NCBI GenBank assembly: GCA_017469355.1
Contig: JAFUGM010000023.1
Coordinates: 25,594-89,593 of the forward strand
Reading direction: 5' to 3'
Source: Solobacterium sp.
GTDB lineage: Bacteria > Bacillota_I > Bacilli_A > Erysipelotrichales > Erysipelotrichaceae
DNA: 64,000 bases
In this document: positions 1 through 9,139 of the stretch, piece by piece
How the letters are laid out: every line of letters starts with the position of its first letter
Numbering within the stretch: the first letter of the stretch is position 1
Made by a program: the position numbers and the translations under genes
Notes under the pieces: model-generated
The model's input: only the letters and a program-made list of their open reading frames with translations
What the model was told of the DNA's origin: nothing
The model's database searches: none

Positions 1-3000
1 CAATATACCAGTCCGGAACCTCATGAGCACGCATCTGTTCTTCCTGTTCTGGCGTTAACCCTTTCCCCTTACGAACACTTTCCATGATCTTAAATGACAT
101 GAGTGGTTCCAGTTTCTTCGCAAGCAGATAGGTCATGATATCGTCACGGCATCCGATTACTTCGGACAGCGTACATGTCCCTGCCTGAATCAGACTTTCC
201 GCATTGCCAGCCCAGACATCGGTCCCATGGGAAAGACCGGAGATAATGACCAGATCACTGAATACATGAGGACGGGTTTCTTCAAGAACACGGCGTGTGG
301 TACGGGTGCCGAATTCCGGTAACCCAAGTGCACCGGTTTCCTTTTTATAGATTCTGGGATCCGCGCGTAGAGCTTCATCGCTGTAAAACAGAGAGAGTGT
401 TTCCGGGTCATTCATCGGAATCGTTGTCGGCTTGGTCGAAGAAATATTCTGTAATAACCGCATGGCGGTAGGATCGACATGACCGAGAATATCAAACTTC
501 AAAACGTTATCGTGAATGTCATGGAAGTCGTAATGGGTCGTTTTCCATTCCGACTGCGGATCATTGGCCGGATATTGAATCGGTGTGAAGTCTTCAGCCT
601 GATATTCATCCGGAATGATGATGATACCTCCCGGGTGCTGGCCGGTTGTACGTTTCACTCCCTGACAATGTGCCGCAAGATATTCTTTCATGACCTTGCG
701 CATGTTAGGAATATTCATCTTTTCGCAATATCCCGTCACATAACCAAAAGCAGTCTTTTCCGCGACGGTGCCAATCGTACCAGCTCGATATGCATGGGCT
801 TCCCCGAAGACTTCCTTGATAAACGCATGGGCTTTGGCCTGATATTCATCAGAGAAGTTCAGATCGATATCCGGTGTTTTGTCGGCGTCAAACCCAAGGA
901 AGGTCTGGAATGGAATGTTATGCCCATTCCCGCGCATGGTTGCCCCGCAATGCGGACATGTCTTATCCGGGAGATCAAATCCGCTGGCAGCTTCTCCATC
1001 ATCCAGAAACTCACTGTAGTGGCAGTCAGGGCAGAGATAATGCGGCGGTAATGGATTCACTTCCGTAATCCCTGACATCGTTGCGGTAAAACTCGAGCCG
1101 ACAGACCCTCGGCTGCCAACTACATAACCATCATCATTGGAACGTTTTACCAGTAAATGGGCAATATAGTAATGAACCCCGAATCCATTTCGAATGATGT
1201 TATCCAGCTCCTGATCCAGGCGTTCACTGACAATTGTCGGTACCTGTCCGTTAAACTCATACATGTTGCGTTCTGTTTCATGACAGATTTCCCGAAGTTT
1301 ATCATCCGAGCCTTCAATGACCGGCGGGAAGGTGCCGGAAGGAACCGGGCGGATCTCTTCCAACATGTCAAAAATACGATGCGGGTTTTCGATCACGATC
1401 TCATGAATCAGATCCTCATCTTCGAGAAACGCAAACGCATCCATCATCTCCTGTGTCAGGCGAAGATGCTGGTCAGGATTCTTCGTGCGAATACGAAGAT
1501 CCCCATCCCGGATATAGAGCGGATGAGTAACCCCACCTACGCCCTGGGCCATGATATATACATCCCGGAAGATCTTCTGATCCGGGGTCAGATAATGCGC
1601 ATCAGAATCCGCAACGACTGGGCGGTCTGCGATTCTGGCACATCGAATGATTCGCTTCAGAATCTCACGCAGACGGTCATTACTTGGAATATAGCCCTGT
1701 ACAACTTCTGTACTGTAGTTTCCCGGCGGCTGAATTTCGATATAGTCATACCACTTCATCGCCTCAATTAACCGGGCATCATCCCCATTACATGCCAGCT
1801 CAAAAATCTCATTGTTCAAACAGGAACTGCCAATGAGAATATGTGAGCGGTCCTTATCTACACTGCTGCGGCGGATTCGCGCTTCGGCAGCGGCTCCCCC
1901 ACCTTCCTTGGCCGATTTTCCCATCACGACTAATGTTCCGGTGCAGGACTCACTGACCATTTCATACAGGCGGCGTAAGCCTTCATGATCTTTCGCAAGA
2001 ACGATAATATGCGAGCGGCGCACTTTACGGTAAGCCGTATCATCCTGTACATTATCCAGATCCTCAAGCGTCACAACGCCCTGTTTACGGCAGTCATTCA
2101 ATAACGCAGAAAATACCGATGCCAGTACATCCGCATCATAATCCGCACGATGAGCCACATCCTCATCGTAGGTAATTCGATAGAAGTTTGCGACATTGCC
2201 AAGACGATAGAAATGCCGCTCTTTCAATACCGCCCTCGAAAGATCCAGGGTATCAATGACCGCATTGGTTAATGGCGGTCGGTTCAGCCGCCGCAGTTCT
2301 TCGTTCAGGAAATGATAGTCAAAGGTCGCATTATGCGCTACCAGCACCGCATCCCCGATCCACTCTAGGATTTCATCAATCGCCTCCGCAAATGGTTTTG
2401 CTTTAGAGACCATGTCATTAGTGATATTGGTCTTGCGGGTAATCACAGCCGGAATGGAGAACGGAGGCTTGATGAATCTCTGCATCCGATCAATTTCCGT
2501 CCCATTGCGAATCTTTACACCGCCAAACTCAATAATTGAGTCGAAATAACAGGAAAGACCAGTTGTCTCAAGGTCGAAGCAGACAAAGGTACAGTCATCC
2601 AGTGCTCTATGATCTCCATTGCGAACAATGATCAGTCGATCATTCGCCAGGTTCATCTCACAGCCCAGCCCTACTTTAAACTTGCGGTCTTTCTCCTTTT
2701 TCTTTAAGGAAGCCGCAGTATTATAAGCCTTCACAAATCCCTGAACATCCGCATGATCGGTAATACAGATTCCTTCATGGCCAAGATTCCATGCGAAGTT
2801 CACCACATCAGCAGCGGTACATACCGCATCCATTTCCGACATGTTGGTATGCATATGAAGTTCCACCCGCTTTTCCTTCGCAGGATCAACGATCGGCTCT
2901 GTTTCCTCTTCATCCAGCTGTACGGCAGAGGCTACCAGGTCTTTAGCATAGTTGTCATAGCTGACTGACGCATAGACGGTATAGTGTTTCCCAACCTTGA

Positions 3001-3763
3001 TCTCATCCAGTTCTTCAGCGGTGAAATTGCGGCCTTCAAAGCATTTCACCAGCAATGCGTCTGTTCCATCATAAATGGACAGTGTCTTGATTTTCTTGCC
3101 AAGACGGGTCACTACTTCATCACACGCAAACACCTCCCCGGTAAACCGGATGTTTTCCACCGCATCTGTAATTTCCGCAAGTGTTACCGGCGGCCAGTCT
3201 TTCCGCTTTGGGGAGACATAGCGCTTCTTCGGTTTGACTTCTTCTGGCTTTGGCTCGGCTTCCTTCTTCCGTACGACGGTATCGACGCTGTAGGCTTCGG
3301 CTTCCTTTACCTCAAAGGAAGGATGAAGAGAAGGTACTCCAATTCGCGTAAAGAAATTCGTCAGTTCAATGGAATAGGCACTCGCCGCATCAGCAGAAGA
3401 TGCGTCATTAAACCGGAATGCGATGGATTCAGATGATTCCTCATAATGAAGACTTGAAGCACGCAGTAAGCTGAGCTCCGGGTCTTCATCATATAAAAAC
3501 TCAAGATAGGACTGCAGTTCCCCGAGTGAAATTCTTGCATGATCGCAGGTAAGAGAAATGTCCACCGGACATCCACAGGCCTCACTCAGCCAATCCCGCA
3601 GGTCACGATAGTCCTGAAATGATAATGGATTCCGGGAATGAAGATCCACGGAAATACGAAAATCACGCCGATAAAAGCGTACATTGCGTATGGTAACGTC
3701 CGAAAGATGGGATAGACTTCCCGCATCTTTTCGTTCAAACAACTGTTCCAGTTTCTGTTCCAT
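1..3763 (-). CDS. polC: DNA polymerase III alpha subunit, Gram-positive PolC type (3' end outside window)
   Basis: Replicative DNA polymerase with built-in proofreading exonuclease. About 1254 residues are present; PolC is usually about 1430-1450, so roughly the last 190 are missing at the window edge. I translated the frame from the ATG at 3763. Seen in order: N-terminal region, OB-fold region (about 185-240), start of the PHP domain with ELHMHTNMSEMDA (about 297), the inserted DEDD exonuclease with FVCFDLETTGLS (about 392), a four-cysteine zinc site (CPDC and CPHC, plus strand about 950-1035), catalytic aspartates in PDIDLNFSDEYQ (about 963) and the third catalytic aspartate in FDILGHVDPTAMR (about 1088). 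It ends in KGLTPEQEEQMR, typical of the PolC C-terminal region. No Shine-Dalgarno is evident; an extended -10 (TGA TAGAAT, 3775-3783) lies 11 nt upstream, so the leader would be only a few nucleotides. Long open frames on the opposite strand here are shadows. Confidence 0.97.
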   Translation of the reverse strand, partial: MEQKLEQLFERKDAGSLSHLSDVTIRNVRFYRRDFRISVDLHSRNPLSFQDYRDLRDWLSEACGCPVDISLTCDHARISLGELQSYLEFLYDEDPELSLLRASSLHYEESSESIAFRFNDASSADAASAYSIELTNFFTRIGVPSLHPSFEVKEAEAYSVDTVVRKKEAEPKPEEVKPKKRYVSPKRKDWPPVTLAEITDAVENIRFTGEVFACDEVVTRLGKKIKTLSIYDGTDALLVKCFEGRNFTAEELDEIKVGKHYTVYASVSYDNYAKDLVASAVQLDEEETEPIVDPAKEKRVELHMHTNMSEMDAVCTAADVVNFAWNLGHEGICITDHADVQGFVKAYNTAASLKKKEKDRKFKVGLGCEMNLANDRLIIVRNGDHRALDDCTFVCFDLETTGLSCYFDSIIEFGGVKIRNGTEIDRMQRFIKPPFSIPAVITRKTNITNDMVSKAKPFAEAIDEILEWIGDAVLVAHNATFDYHFLNEELRRLNRPPLTNAVIDTLDLSRAVLKERHFYRLGNVANFYRITYDEDVAHRADYDADVLASVFSALLNDCRKQGVVTLEDLDNVQDDTAYRKVRRSHIIVLAKDHEGLRRLYEMVSESCTGTLVVMGKSAKEGGGAAAEARIRRSSVDKDRSHILIGSSCLNNEIFELACNGDDARLIEAMKWYDYIEIQPPGNYSTEVVQGYIPSNDRLREILKRIIRCARIADRPVVADSDAHYLTPDQKIFRDVYIMAQGVGGVTHPLYIRDGDLRIRTKNPDQHLRLTQEMMDAFAFLEDEDLIHEIVIENPHRIFDMLEEIRPVPSGTFPPVIEGSDDKLREICHETERNMYEFNGQVPTIVSERLDQELDNIIRNGFGVHYYIAHLLVKRSNDDGYVVGSRGSVGSSFTATMSGITEVNPLPPHYLCPDCHYSEFLDDGEAASGFDLPDKTCPHCGATMRGNGHNIPFQTFLGFDADKTPDIDLNFSDEYQAKAHAFIKEVFGEAHAYRAGTIGTVAEKTAFGYVTGYCEKMNIPNMRKVMKEYLAAHCQGVKRTTGQHPGGIIIIPDEYQAEDFTPIQYPANDPQSEWKTTHYDFHDIHDNVLKFDILGHVDPTAMRLLQNISSTKPTTIPMNDPETLSLFYSDEALRADPRIYKKETGALGLPEFGTRTTRRVLEETRPHVFSDLVIISGLSHGTDVWAGNAESLIQAGTCTLSEVIGCRDDIMTYLLAKKLEPLMSFKIMESVRKGKGLTPEQEEQMRAHEVPDWYI

Positions 3764-3774
3764 AATGTATCGTC

Positions 3775-3783
3775 ATTCTATCA
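3775..3783 (-). promoter_or_regulatory. Extended -10 element for polC
   Basis: Minus strand reads TGATAGAAT, a TGN plus TAGAAT extended -10. The predicted transcription start falls about 4-5 nt before the polC ATG, giving an almost leaderless mRNA. No convincing -35 was seen. Confidence 0.45.
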
Positions 3784-3798
3784 TGCGCATTGAAAATG

Positions 3799-4692
3799 TC
3801 AGTGCTTGACTTTGTCAGATCCCGAGTTCTTTTCACGATGAACCGGTTCCCCAAGATATTCTTCCAACCGGGCATCGTTGTAATAGAACCAGGCAGAGCG
3901 ATATTGATGGGCATAGCCATCTCCCATCGCCGTATGAATATAAGAATCGTTCTTCCAAGTCTTAGGAAGATCATACTTCAACGCATCATACAGATCCTCA
4001 ATTAATGGCTGGTCTGCAGGACTGGCCCCATGGGCAGGAAGAATCTGATGAATCGAGTCAGCCCGTGCTTTGAGTTTGTTAAGCGCAGCTAAAGTTACCC
4101 CAAAGGAGGCCTGTTCATCGGCGGAAAGATGGTGCCAGATGTAATGGTTCTGCGCAAGCTGATCCCCCGCAAACAGGCGCCCGGAGGGTTGTTCGAGAAA
4201 CATCATATGGCCATAGCTGTGGCCTGGGGTATGAATACACTCCACCGTACGGTCGCCAAGATCAAAGATCTGCCCATCCTGAAGAAACCGAATCGCAGTT
4301 TGATCTGTAAGAACTGGAGTTTCAATATAAGAAGCTATATCAAGAATGGAAGAGAGTTCCGGCATCTTCTTCAGCCGATGTTCTACCATTGGCCGCTTGC
4401 GCTCTGGTGTATCATTCTGTTTCATCTTCCCGTAATCAAGCGGATGAATCCAGACCTCATCGAACCGGCCTGCCCCTAAGGCATGATCGCTGTCCCCATG
4501 AGTTAATACGACAGTAATGGGACGATCTGTCAGTTCACGCAAAAATGGCCGGATATCTTCATAACCATATCCCGTATCAATCAACAAAGCACCAGTTTTA
4601 CCAATCAACAGATAACAATGAATACTCCCGGTTTCGGTAATCCTGAAACAATCCTCAGAGAGCTTCACAATTTCATTCAATAACGGTTTCAT
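3799..4692 (-). CDS. Metallo-beta-lactamase-fold hydrolase
   Basis: About 297 residues. MBL-fold enzyme, probably binding two metal ions and hydrolysing an unknown ester, thioester or phosphoester. The metal motif around residue 65 reads THGDSDH, so it is HxDxDH rather than the usual HxHxDH. Further metal-binding motifs are GHSYGHMMF, FAGDQ and PAHG. There is no signal peptide, so it is cytosolic. A longer reading from a TTG at 4701 is possible, but that codon overlaps a TATACT hexamer at 4701-4706 placed 8 nt before the ATG, so the ATG is preferred. A GGAAG lies only 2 nt before that ATG, too close for a normal ribosome site. It lies 35 nt upstream of polC in the same direction. Substrate unknown; a second, distant MBL protein is encoded at 5533-6243. 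Confidence 0.85.
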   Translation of the reverse strand: MKPLLNEIVKLSEDCFRITETGSIHCYLLIGKTGALLIDTGYGYEDIRPFLRELTDRPITVVLTHGDSDHALGAGRFDEVWIHPLDYGKMKQNDTPERKRPMVEHRLKKMPELSSILDIASYIETPVLTDQTAIRFLQDGQIFDLGDRTVECIHTPGHSYGHMMFLEQPSGRLFAGDQLAQNHYIWHHLSADEQASFGVTLAALNKLKARADSIHQILPAHGASPADQPLIEDLYDALKYDLPKTWKNDSYIHTAMGDGYAHQYRSAWFYYNDARLEEYLGEPVHREKNSGSDKVKH

Positions 4693-4700
4693 CGCTTCCA

Positions 4701-4706
4701 AGTATA
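4701..4706 (-). promoter_or_regulatory. TATACT -10-like hexamer 8 nt before an MBL hydrolase ATG
   Basis: Minus strand TATACT followed by 8 nt and ATG at 4692. It fits the TANNNT-N6-8-ATG spacing seen at eleven other genes here and suggests a leaderless transcript. Confidence 0.4.
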
Positions 4707-4739
4707 CCCGTTACATGGCATAGGATGCTATTACAGTAC

Positions 4740-5408
4740 TCATTCACTCCGTGAGGATTCCGAACTCAGAAGATACAGAAACCACACCAGCATTCCGCCA
4801 TTCATCGCAAACGCGTCCAGTCCATAGGAAAACTTCGATAAGGGAAGCACCAGCTTCATGACAGAAAGAAGAATCATCCAGACAAGCGGTGTAAACCATA
4901 AGGAGTGCTTTGGCAGGGTGATTTTTCCCTTCCATATCATTACCGTAAGTGCGATCAGCGGAATCCCCACAAGAAGATAGGAAACAATGGATGAAAGCTG
5001 AAGAAGCTGCAGGATATCCCCTGCCAGCTTCACGGCGCCTGAAACACTCTGATAATGAGCCATCCAGCTGAAGCCAAGCACGCTTGCTGTAATTGAGAAA
5101 TGAATGATCATCCATCCGGAGGGAAGTAAGGCCATAAGGTAACGGAATCGCTTTCGTTCCTGTTCCATCATTACAAGCTCCGTAATCCCTAGACACCCTG
5201 CAAGCAGAAACGGAATTCCAAGTGCCCCGGTAAATAACGTAATACTGAGAAAAGAAAGCGGATACGATGCACCATGACCTGCCCGGATAAATGAAAACGC
5301 GCTGTCAACCACTTCAGGATTTACGTAGCCAAGCAGCCAGTCGCCAATCCCAAACAGCAATGCGCCAATGATTCCCGCAATCCAATATCCTCTATAACTT
5401 CGACTCAT
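4740..5408 (-). CDS. DUF6796-like integral membrane protein
   Basis: 222 residues, about six hydrophobic membrane segments. The N-terminal signature GIIGALLFGIGDWLLGY is recognisable as that of the DUF6796-type membrane proteins; function unknown. A paralogue with the matching segment GFIGAVLFAIGDVLLQ is at 37871-38590. The start was moved from an upstream ATG (5438) to the ATG at 5408, because a strong purine-rich site (AAGGGGGCGG) lies just upstream of the latter. A 16-bp imperfect palindrome at 5466-5481 upstream closely resembles one upstream of the paralogue, suggesting both answer to the same repressor. No regulator gene of the TetR type, which often uses such sites, is present in the window. 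The family assignment is from memory of the motif, not a search. Confidence 0.75.
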   Translation of the reverse strand: MSRSYRGYWIAGIIGALLFGIGDWLLGYVNPEVVDSAFSFIRAGHGASYPLSFLSITLFTGALGIPFLLAGCLGITELVMMEQERKRFRYLMALLPSGWMIIHFSITASVLGFSWMAHYQSVSGAVKLAGDILQLLQLSSIVSYLLVGIPLIALTVMIWKGKITLPKHSLWFTPLVWMILLSVMKLVLPLSKFSYGLDAFAMNGGMLVWFLYLLSSESSRSE

Positions 5409-5465
5409 ATTCCGCCCCCTTTTTACTGAACCTTCCATGAGAATATCACAACATATAATCTATCT

Positions 5466-5481
5466 GTTAGTATAAACTAAC
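5466..5481. promoter_or_regulatory. Palindromic operator candidate upstream of DUF6796-like gene
   Basis: GTTAGTATAAACTAAC, with 6-bp arms GTTAGT/ACTAAC around 4 bp. It is nearly the same as GTTAGTTTAATCTAAC at 38669-38684 upstream of the paralogue; identity continues into the flank (CTATGCT versus CTATACT). Confidence 0.55.
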
Positions 5482-5532
5482 TATGCTTCAAAAGAATTCC
5501 GGAATTCTCATTTGAACTCCGGAAACAGTTTC

Positions 5533-6243
5533 TTACCAATGTGAGTTTGACTTCTTCAAGTCAGGATCATCGCAGAGAAACACTGCACATCCTGCATCAT
5601 AGGAGAAGATCGGTTGTCCAAACATCTCTGCCTTTGTGCCTTCCACTTCCCCTGCTTCTACCTGACGGGATGCGGCGATTAATTCATTGATCATAGTAAC
5701 CGGCACCGGGCACGTCCCATGGCATGGATAAATCGCAGTGATGCGATCTTCATAGGAACGTAATCGTTCAAGAGAAAGCTGGTATGCACGTAAGTTACGC
5801 ATGGGCCCAAACATGAAGATCCGCCCATCCTGTATCGGATCCCCGCTGAATAACATTCCGCTGTTTCGATCGAGCAATGCGATACTGCCAGGCGTATGCC
5901 CGGGTAAGCCGATAACTTCCAAGGGACGATTTCCCGGATCGATTATGTCACCATCATATACGGGAAGGATCTTCTGCCCTTCCGGGATCACATAGTTCAC
6001 CAGTTCCGCCGGACTCATCCATACCTCATCAAATTCCTCATTACTTCCAATATGATCCCTGTCCGCATGGGTATTGCATAACCGAATAGGAAGTGAAGTG
6101 ATCTCAGCGGCGAGTTCTCTGGCAGTTCTGACCTTCATTCCGCTGTCCAGCAGCAATCCAAACTCTGTCCCCAGCAACAGGAAAAACCGAACATCTCCAT
6201 CCTCATAGCGATAAGTTGTTTCATCAATTCTGATCCAGCTCAT
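5533..6243 (-). CDS. Metallo-beta-lactamase-fold hydrolase
   Basis: 236 residues, cytosolic, no signal peptide. MBL-fold motifs in order: NTHADRDHIG at residues 58-66 (again HxDxDH instead of HxHxDH), GHTPGSIALLD, SGDPIQ, and PCHGTC near 175. The pattern resembles glyoxalase II-like hydrolases, but the substrate cannot be read from sequence. The start has an AAAGGA ribosome site 7 nt before the ATG. It lies 54 nt downstream of herA with a hairpin terminator between, so it may need its own promoter. It is only distantly similar to the MBL protein at 3799-4692. Nothing between it and 5409 codes. Confidence 0.85.
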   Translation of the reverse strand: MSWIRIDETTYRYEDGDVRFFLLLGTEFGLLLDSGMKVRTARELAAEITSLPIRLCNTHADRDHIGSNEEFDEVWMSPAELVNYVIPEGQKILPVYDGDIIDPGNRPLEVIGLPGHTPGSIALLDRNSGMLFSGDPIQDGRIFMFGPMRNLRAYQLSLERLRSYEDRITAIYPCHGTCPVPVTMINELIAASRQVEAGEVEGTKAEMFGQPIFSYDAGCAVFLCDDPDLKKSNSHW

Positions 6244-6265
6244 AGTTCATCCTTTCTAAAACGCA

Positions 6266-6291
6266 GAAAATGCAGGAGTCCCTGCATTTTC
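6266..6291 (-). terminator. Hairpin terminator candidate after herA
   Basis: Perfect 11-bp inverted repeat GAAAATGCAGG/CCTGCATTTTC with a 4-nt loop just downstream of the herA stop. The stem itself ends U-rich; only a weak T run follows on the minus strand. Confidence 0.65.
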
Positions 6292-6297
6292 ACATTC

Positions 6298-7797
6298 TTA
6301 TTTCAGCCAGCCTTTCAGTAACTTCTTGGCAGAACGGATACCGATATTGAGGGCTTCATTTTCAAGTTTATTCTGTGCCTTCTTCGCAAGGCGGTTGCCC
6401 CATTCCGCCTGTTCCTTTTCCTTCTTTGCTTTTTCTCTGGCTTCCTGTTTTTCCTTCTGTTCCTGCAGCTTTGCCTGCTTCTTAGCTTCTTCTGCCGCAA
6501 GACGTTCTTCTTCCTCTTTCCGATAGATGTCTTCCATCTCTTCGTACGCAGATTCCGGGTCAAAGGACTTCTCGTATTTGCCATAGAGGCTGTCACGTTC
6601 GATATACCGCATGACTTCCTCTTCCGGAGCGATATTCATAGAGGACTTCGGAGGGAGAATCTTCGTCTTTTCAACGATTGTGGGCGCACCTTCTTCATCA
6701 AGTACAGAGACAAGTGCCTGTCCGGTCTTCATATTGGTAATCGCTTCTGCCGTATCAAGATCCGGGTTCTGACGGAAGGAATCCGCTGCCTGCTTCACTG
6801 CTTTCAGTTCCGCTGGTGTATATGCCCGAAGACTGTGCTGAATCCGGTTGGACAGCTGCGCAAGAACGGAGGCAGGAATATCGGACGGACTCTGGGTACA
6901 GAAGAAGACACCGACACCCTTGGATCGGATCAGTTTCACAGTCTGCTCAATCTGTTCCATGAGCCGCTTTGGCGCATCGTCAAATAACAGATGTGCTTCA
7001 TCAAAGAAGAAGACCATCTTCGGTTTATCGCAGTCACCGACTTCCGGCAGACGATTGTACAGTTCGCTTAACAGCCATAACAGGAATGCGGAATAGAGAA
7101 GAGGATGCTGGAAGAGAACTTCACATTCCAGCATATTCATAACGCCAAGTCCGCCTTCTGTACTCATCCAGTCATCGATATTGATCGCCGGCATGCCGAA
7201 GAACTTATCACCGCCCTGGGTTTCTAGCTGCAGCAGATTACGCTGAATCGCACCGACGGACTGCTTTGAGACATTGCCATAGCGGGTAGTATACTCCTTG
7301 GAATGTTCGCCGACATAGTTGGTCATGGCCTGAAGGTCTTTGAGGTCAATGATATCAAGATCCATATCCTGTGCTACCCGGAAGATGATATTCAATACAC
7401 CTTCCTGGGCTTCTGTAAGCCCCATGATGCGGCTTAATAACATCGGTCCCATATCCTGCATCTTCGCCCGGACGGGATGTCCGTAGTTCTGATAGACATC
7501 AAAGAAGTGCACCGGATAGTTTCTTACCTCATAGTCTTCAATTCCCATCGACGCAAGACGTTCGGAAATCCCATCGAGATCTCCGCTTTTGATCATGCCG
7601 GAAAGATCACCTTTGACATCGGCGATAAACGTCGGAACGCCTAGCTCCGATAATGACTCTGCGATCACTTTGAGGGTTACGGTTTTTCCGGTTCCGCTGG
7701 CTCCGGCAATCAATCCATGCCGGTTCATCTGAGAAGGAATTAATGAAATTTCTTTATCCCCTGCCTTACCGATGAGAATGTTTCCGTCTTTTAACAT
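6298..7797 (-). CDS. HerA-like P-loop ATPase (DUF853 family)
   Basis: 499 residues. HerA/VirB4-class ATPase of the DUF853 family, assumed to form hexamers that pump DNA or act in repair; the exact role in this lineage is not established. Walker A GASGTGKT at residues 32-39, Walker B FFFDEAHLLF near 265, and an arginine/polar motif FFCTQSPSDIP near 300. The last 80 or so residues are extremely Lys/Glu-rich and form a long charged helix (coiled coil), ending in a short amphipathic tail. Ribosome site AGGAAA 7 nt upstream of the ATG. It follows galK by 51 nt and is probably the last gene of the recG-rnc-galK-herA run, ending in the hairpin at 6266-6291. Confidence 0.88.
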   Translation of the reverse strand: MLKDGNILIGKAGDKEISLIPSQMNRHGLIAGASGTGKTVTLKVIAESLSELGVPTFIADVKGDLSGMIKSGDLDGISERLASMGIEDYEVRNYPVHFFDVYQNYGHPVRAKMQDMGPMLLSRIMGLTEAQEGVLNIIFRVAQDMDLDIIDLKDLQAMTNYVGEHSKEYTTRYGNVSKQSVGAIQRNLLQLETQGGDKFFGMPAINIDDWMSTEGGLGVMNMLECEVLFQHPLLYSAFLLWLLSELYNRLPEVGDCDKPKMVFFFDEAHLLFDDAPKRLMEQIEQTVKLIRSKGVGVFFCTQSPSDIPASVLAQLSNRIQHSLRAYTPAELKAVKQAADSFRQNPDLDTAEAITNMKTGQALVSVLDEEGAPTIVEKTKILPPKSSMNIAPEEEVMRYIERDSLYGKYEKSFDPESAYEEMEDIYRKEEEERLAAEEAKKQAKLQEQKEKQEAREKAKKEKEQAEWGNRLAKKAQNKLENEALNIGIRSAKKLLKGWLK

Positions 7798-7848
7798 ACT
7801 GCTTTCCTGTTTTGAATCCTTTCCTTGACCACTTCAATCGAATACGAA

Positions 7849-9126
7849 TTACTTTGTGAGTTCATACCCGCCAACACTGCGAATCCGCAGTTTATAGCAG
7901 GAATGTTCGCCGAAGATCTGTTCCATGGAGGAGATGTAGCGTTCTGCTTCTGCTAACGGCACGAATGCCTGAATGGTTCCCGCAAAACCACCGCCATGAA
8001 CCCGCCATGCGCCATCGTTCTTGAGAAGATGTTCGCTCAGTGATAAGCCTACCGCTAAGGACTGGTGAGTCAGATCATTTGGCGGATATACATTCTGTAA
8101 ATACATGAAGCTCGACTGTCCGCTTTCAATAATGAACTTCAGGAAGGAACGGATATCTCCCGTCTCAAGTGAGGCAACTTCGTCCAGCACCCGATCCGTT
8201 TCATTCAGGAAATGATAGGCACGTAAGTAAGCACGGTCTCCACATTCCTTTCGAACCTCACGGGCATTTGCGATCAACTGATCCAGTGTCACTTCCGAAA
8301 GTACAGTTTTGCCTAATACAGCAGCTGCTGCCTTCATTTCTCCCGGCACCTTGGAATATTCATCCGACAGATCCGCATGACTCTGTTTACAATCCGTAAG
8401 AATCAGCGCATAGCCATGACGATCCAGTTCAAACGGAATGTTTCTGACTTTCGGATCAGCTGCGTCTTTAAAATCGATCGTCACAAATCCACCGACCGAA
8501 CAAGCCATCTGATCCATCAGTCCGGATGCCTTTCCAAAATAGACATTCTCCGCATACTGACCGATCATCGCCTGTTCAATCGGGCTGACCTTATGTTCGT
8601 TGTACAGCGCACTGAGAATATAGGCAATCAGAATCTCGAAGGCAGCCGAAGAAGACATTCCACTTCCTGGCAGTACATCACTTTCCGCATAACATACAAA
8701 GCCACCGGTCTGATACCCATTCTGCGCAAACTTCGAGGCGATCCCACGGATGAGAGACTCTGTGGTATTGATCTCTGCTTCCTTGATCTCCAGATCACTG
8801 ATATCTACCGGTTTTACTTCAAAGGCATCCGCATGATAGGCAATCACCGAATCATCGGTTGGTTTTACTACCGCAAGCACATCAAGATCAATCGATGCCG
8901 CGAGCACCCGGCCCAGCTGATGGTCAGTATGGTTACCACCGACTTCGGTGCGTCCTGGGGCGGAGAATAACCGTACATCTCCTTCGCCAACAACCGCTTC
9001 TGCCCCATCCAGCACCTTAAGATAACGCGCTTTCTGCGCCTCAAGGCGTTCTTCGCCATACAGGAACGTCAGTTTTTCATCAAGCGCTCCCTCGTTAATG
9101 GTGTCTTTCCAAGCTTTGATATTCAT
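7849..9126 (-). CDS. galK: Galactokinase
   Basis: 425 residues; phosphorylates galactose to galactose-1-phosphate with ATP (Leloir pathway). GHMP-kinase motifs: galactokinase signature GRTEVGGNHTDHQLG (about 58-72), ATP-binding loop LPGSGMSSSAAFE (about 170), and a C-terminal GGGFAGTIQAFV. The start is taken at the ATG at 9126, since an AGGAGG lies 9 nt upstream; the longer reading from 9177 would run back into rnc. It starts 13 nt after the rnc stop and is co-directional with recG and herA. No other Leloir genes (galT, galE) are in the window, so it sits oddly among nucleic-acid enzymes. Slightly longer than the usual 390 residues because of an N-terminal extension of about 45 residues. Confidence 0.93.
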   Translation of the reverse strand: MNIKAWKDTINEGALDEKLTFLYGEERLEAQKARYLKVLDGAEAVVGEGDVRLFSAPGRTEVGGNHTDHQLGRVLAASIDLDVLAVVKPTDDSVIAYHADAFEVKPVDISDLEIKEAEINTTESLIRGIASKFAQNGYQTGGFVCYAESDVLPGSGMSSSAAFEILIAYILSALYNEHKVSPIEQAMIGQYAENVYFGKASGLMDQMACSVGGFVTIDFKDAADPKVRNIPFELDRHGYALILTDCKQSHADLSDEYSKVPGEMKAAAAVLGKTVLSEVTLDQLIANAREVRKECGDRAYLRAYHFLNETDRVLDEVASLETGDIRSFLKFIIESGQSSFMYLQNVYPPNDLTHQSLAVGLSLSEHLLKNDGAWRVHGGGFAGTIQAFVPLAEAERYISSMEQIFGEHSCYKLRIRSVGGYELTK

Positions 9127-9139
9127 GAGTCTATGCCTC

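Noticed and set aside
479..1771. Plus-strand frames inside polC
   Set aside because: Antisense shadows; the minus-strand translation gives continuous PolC motifs.
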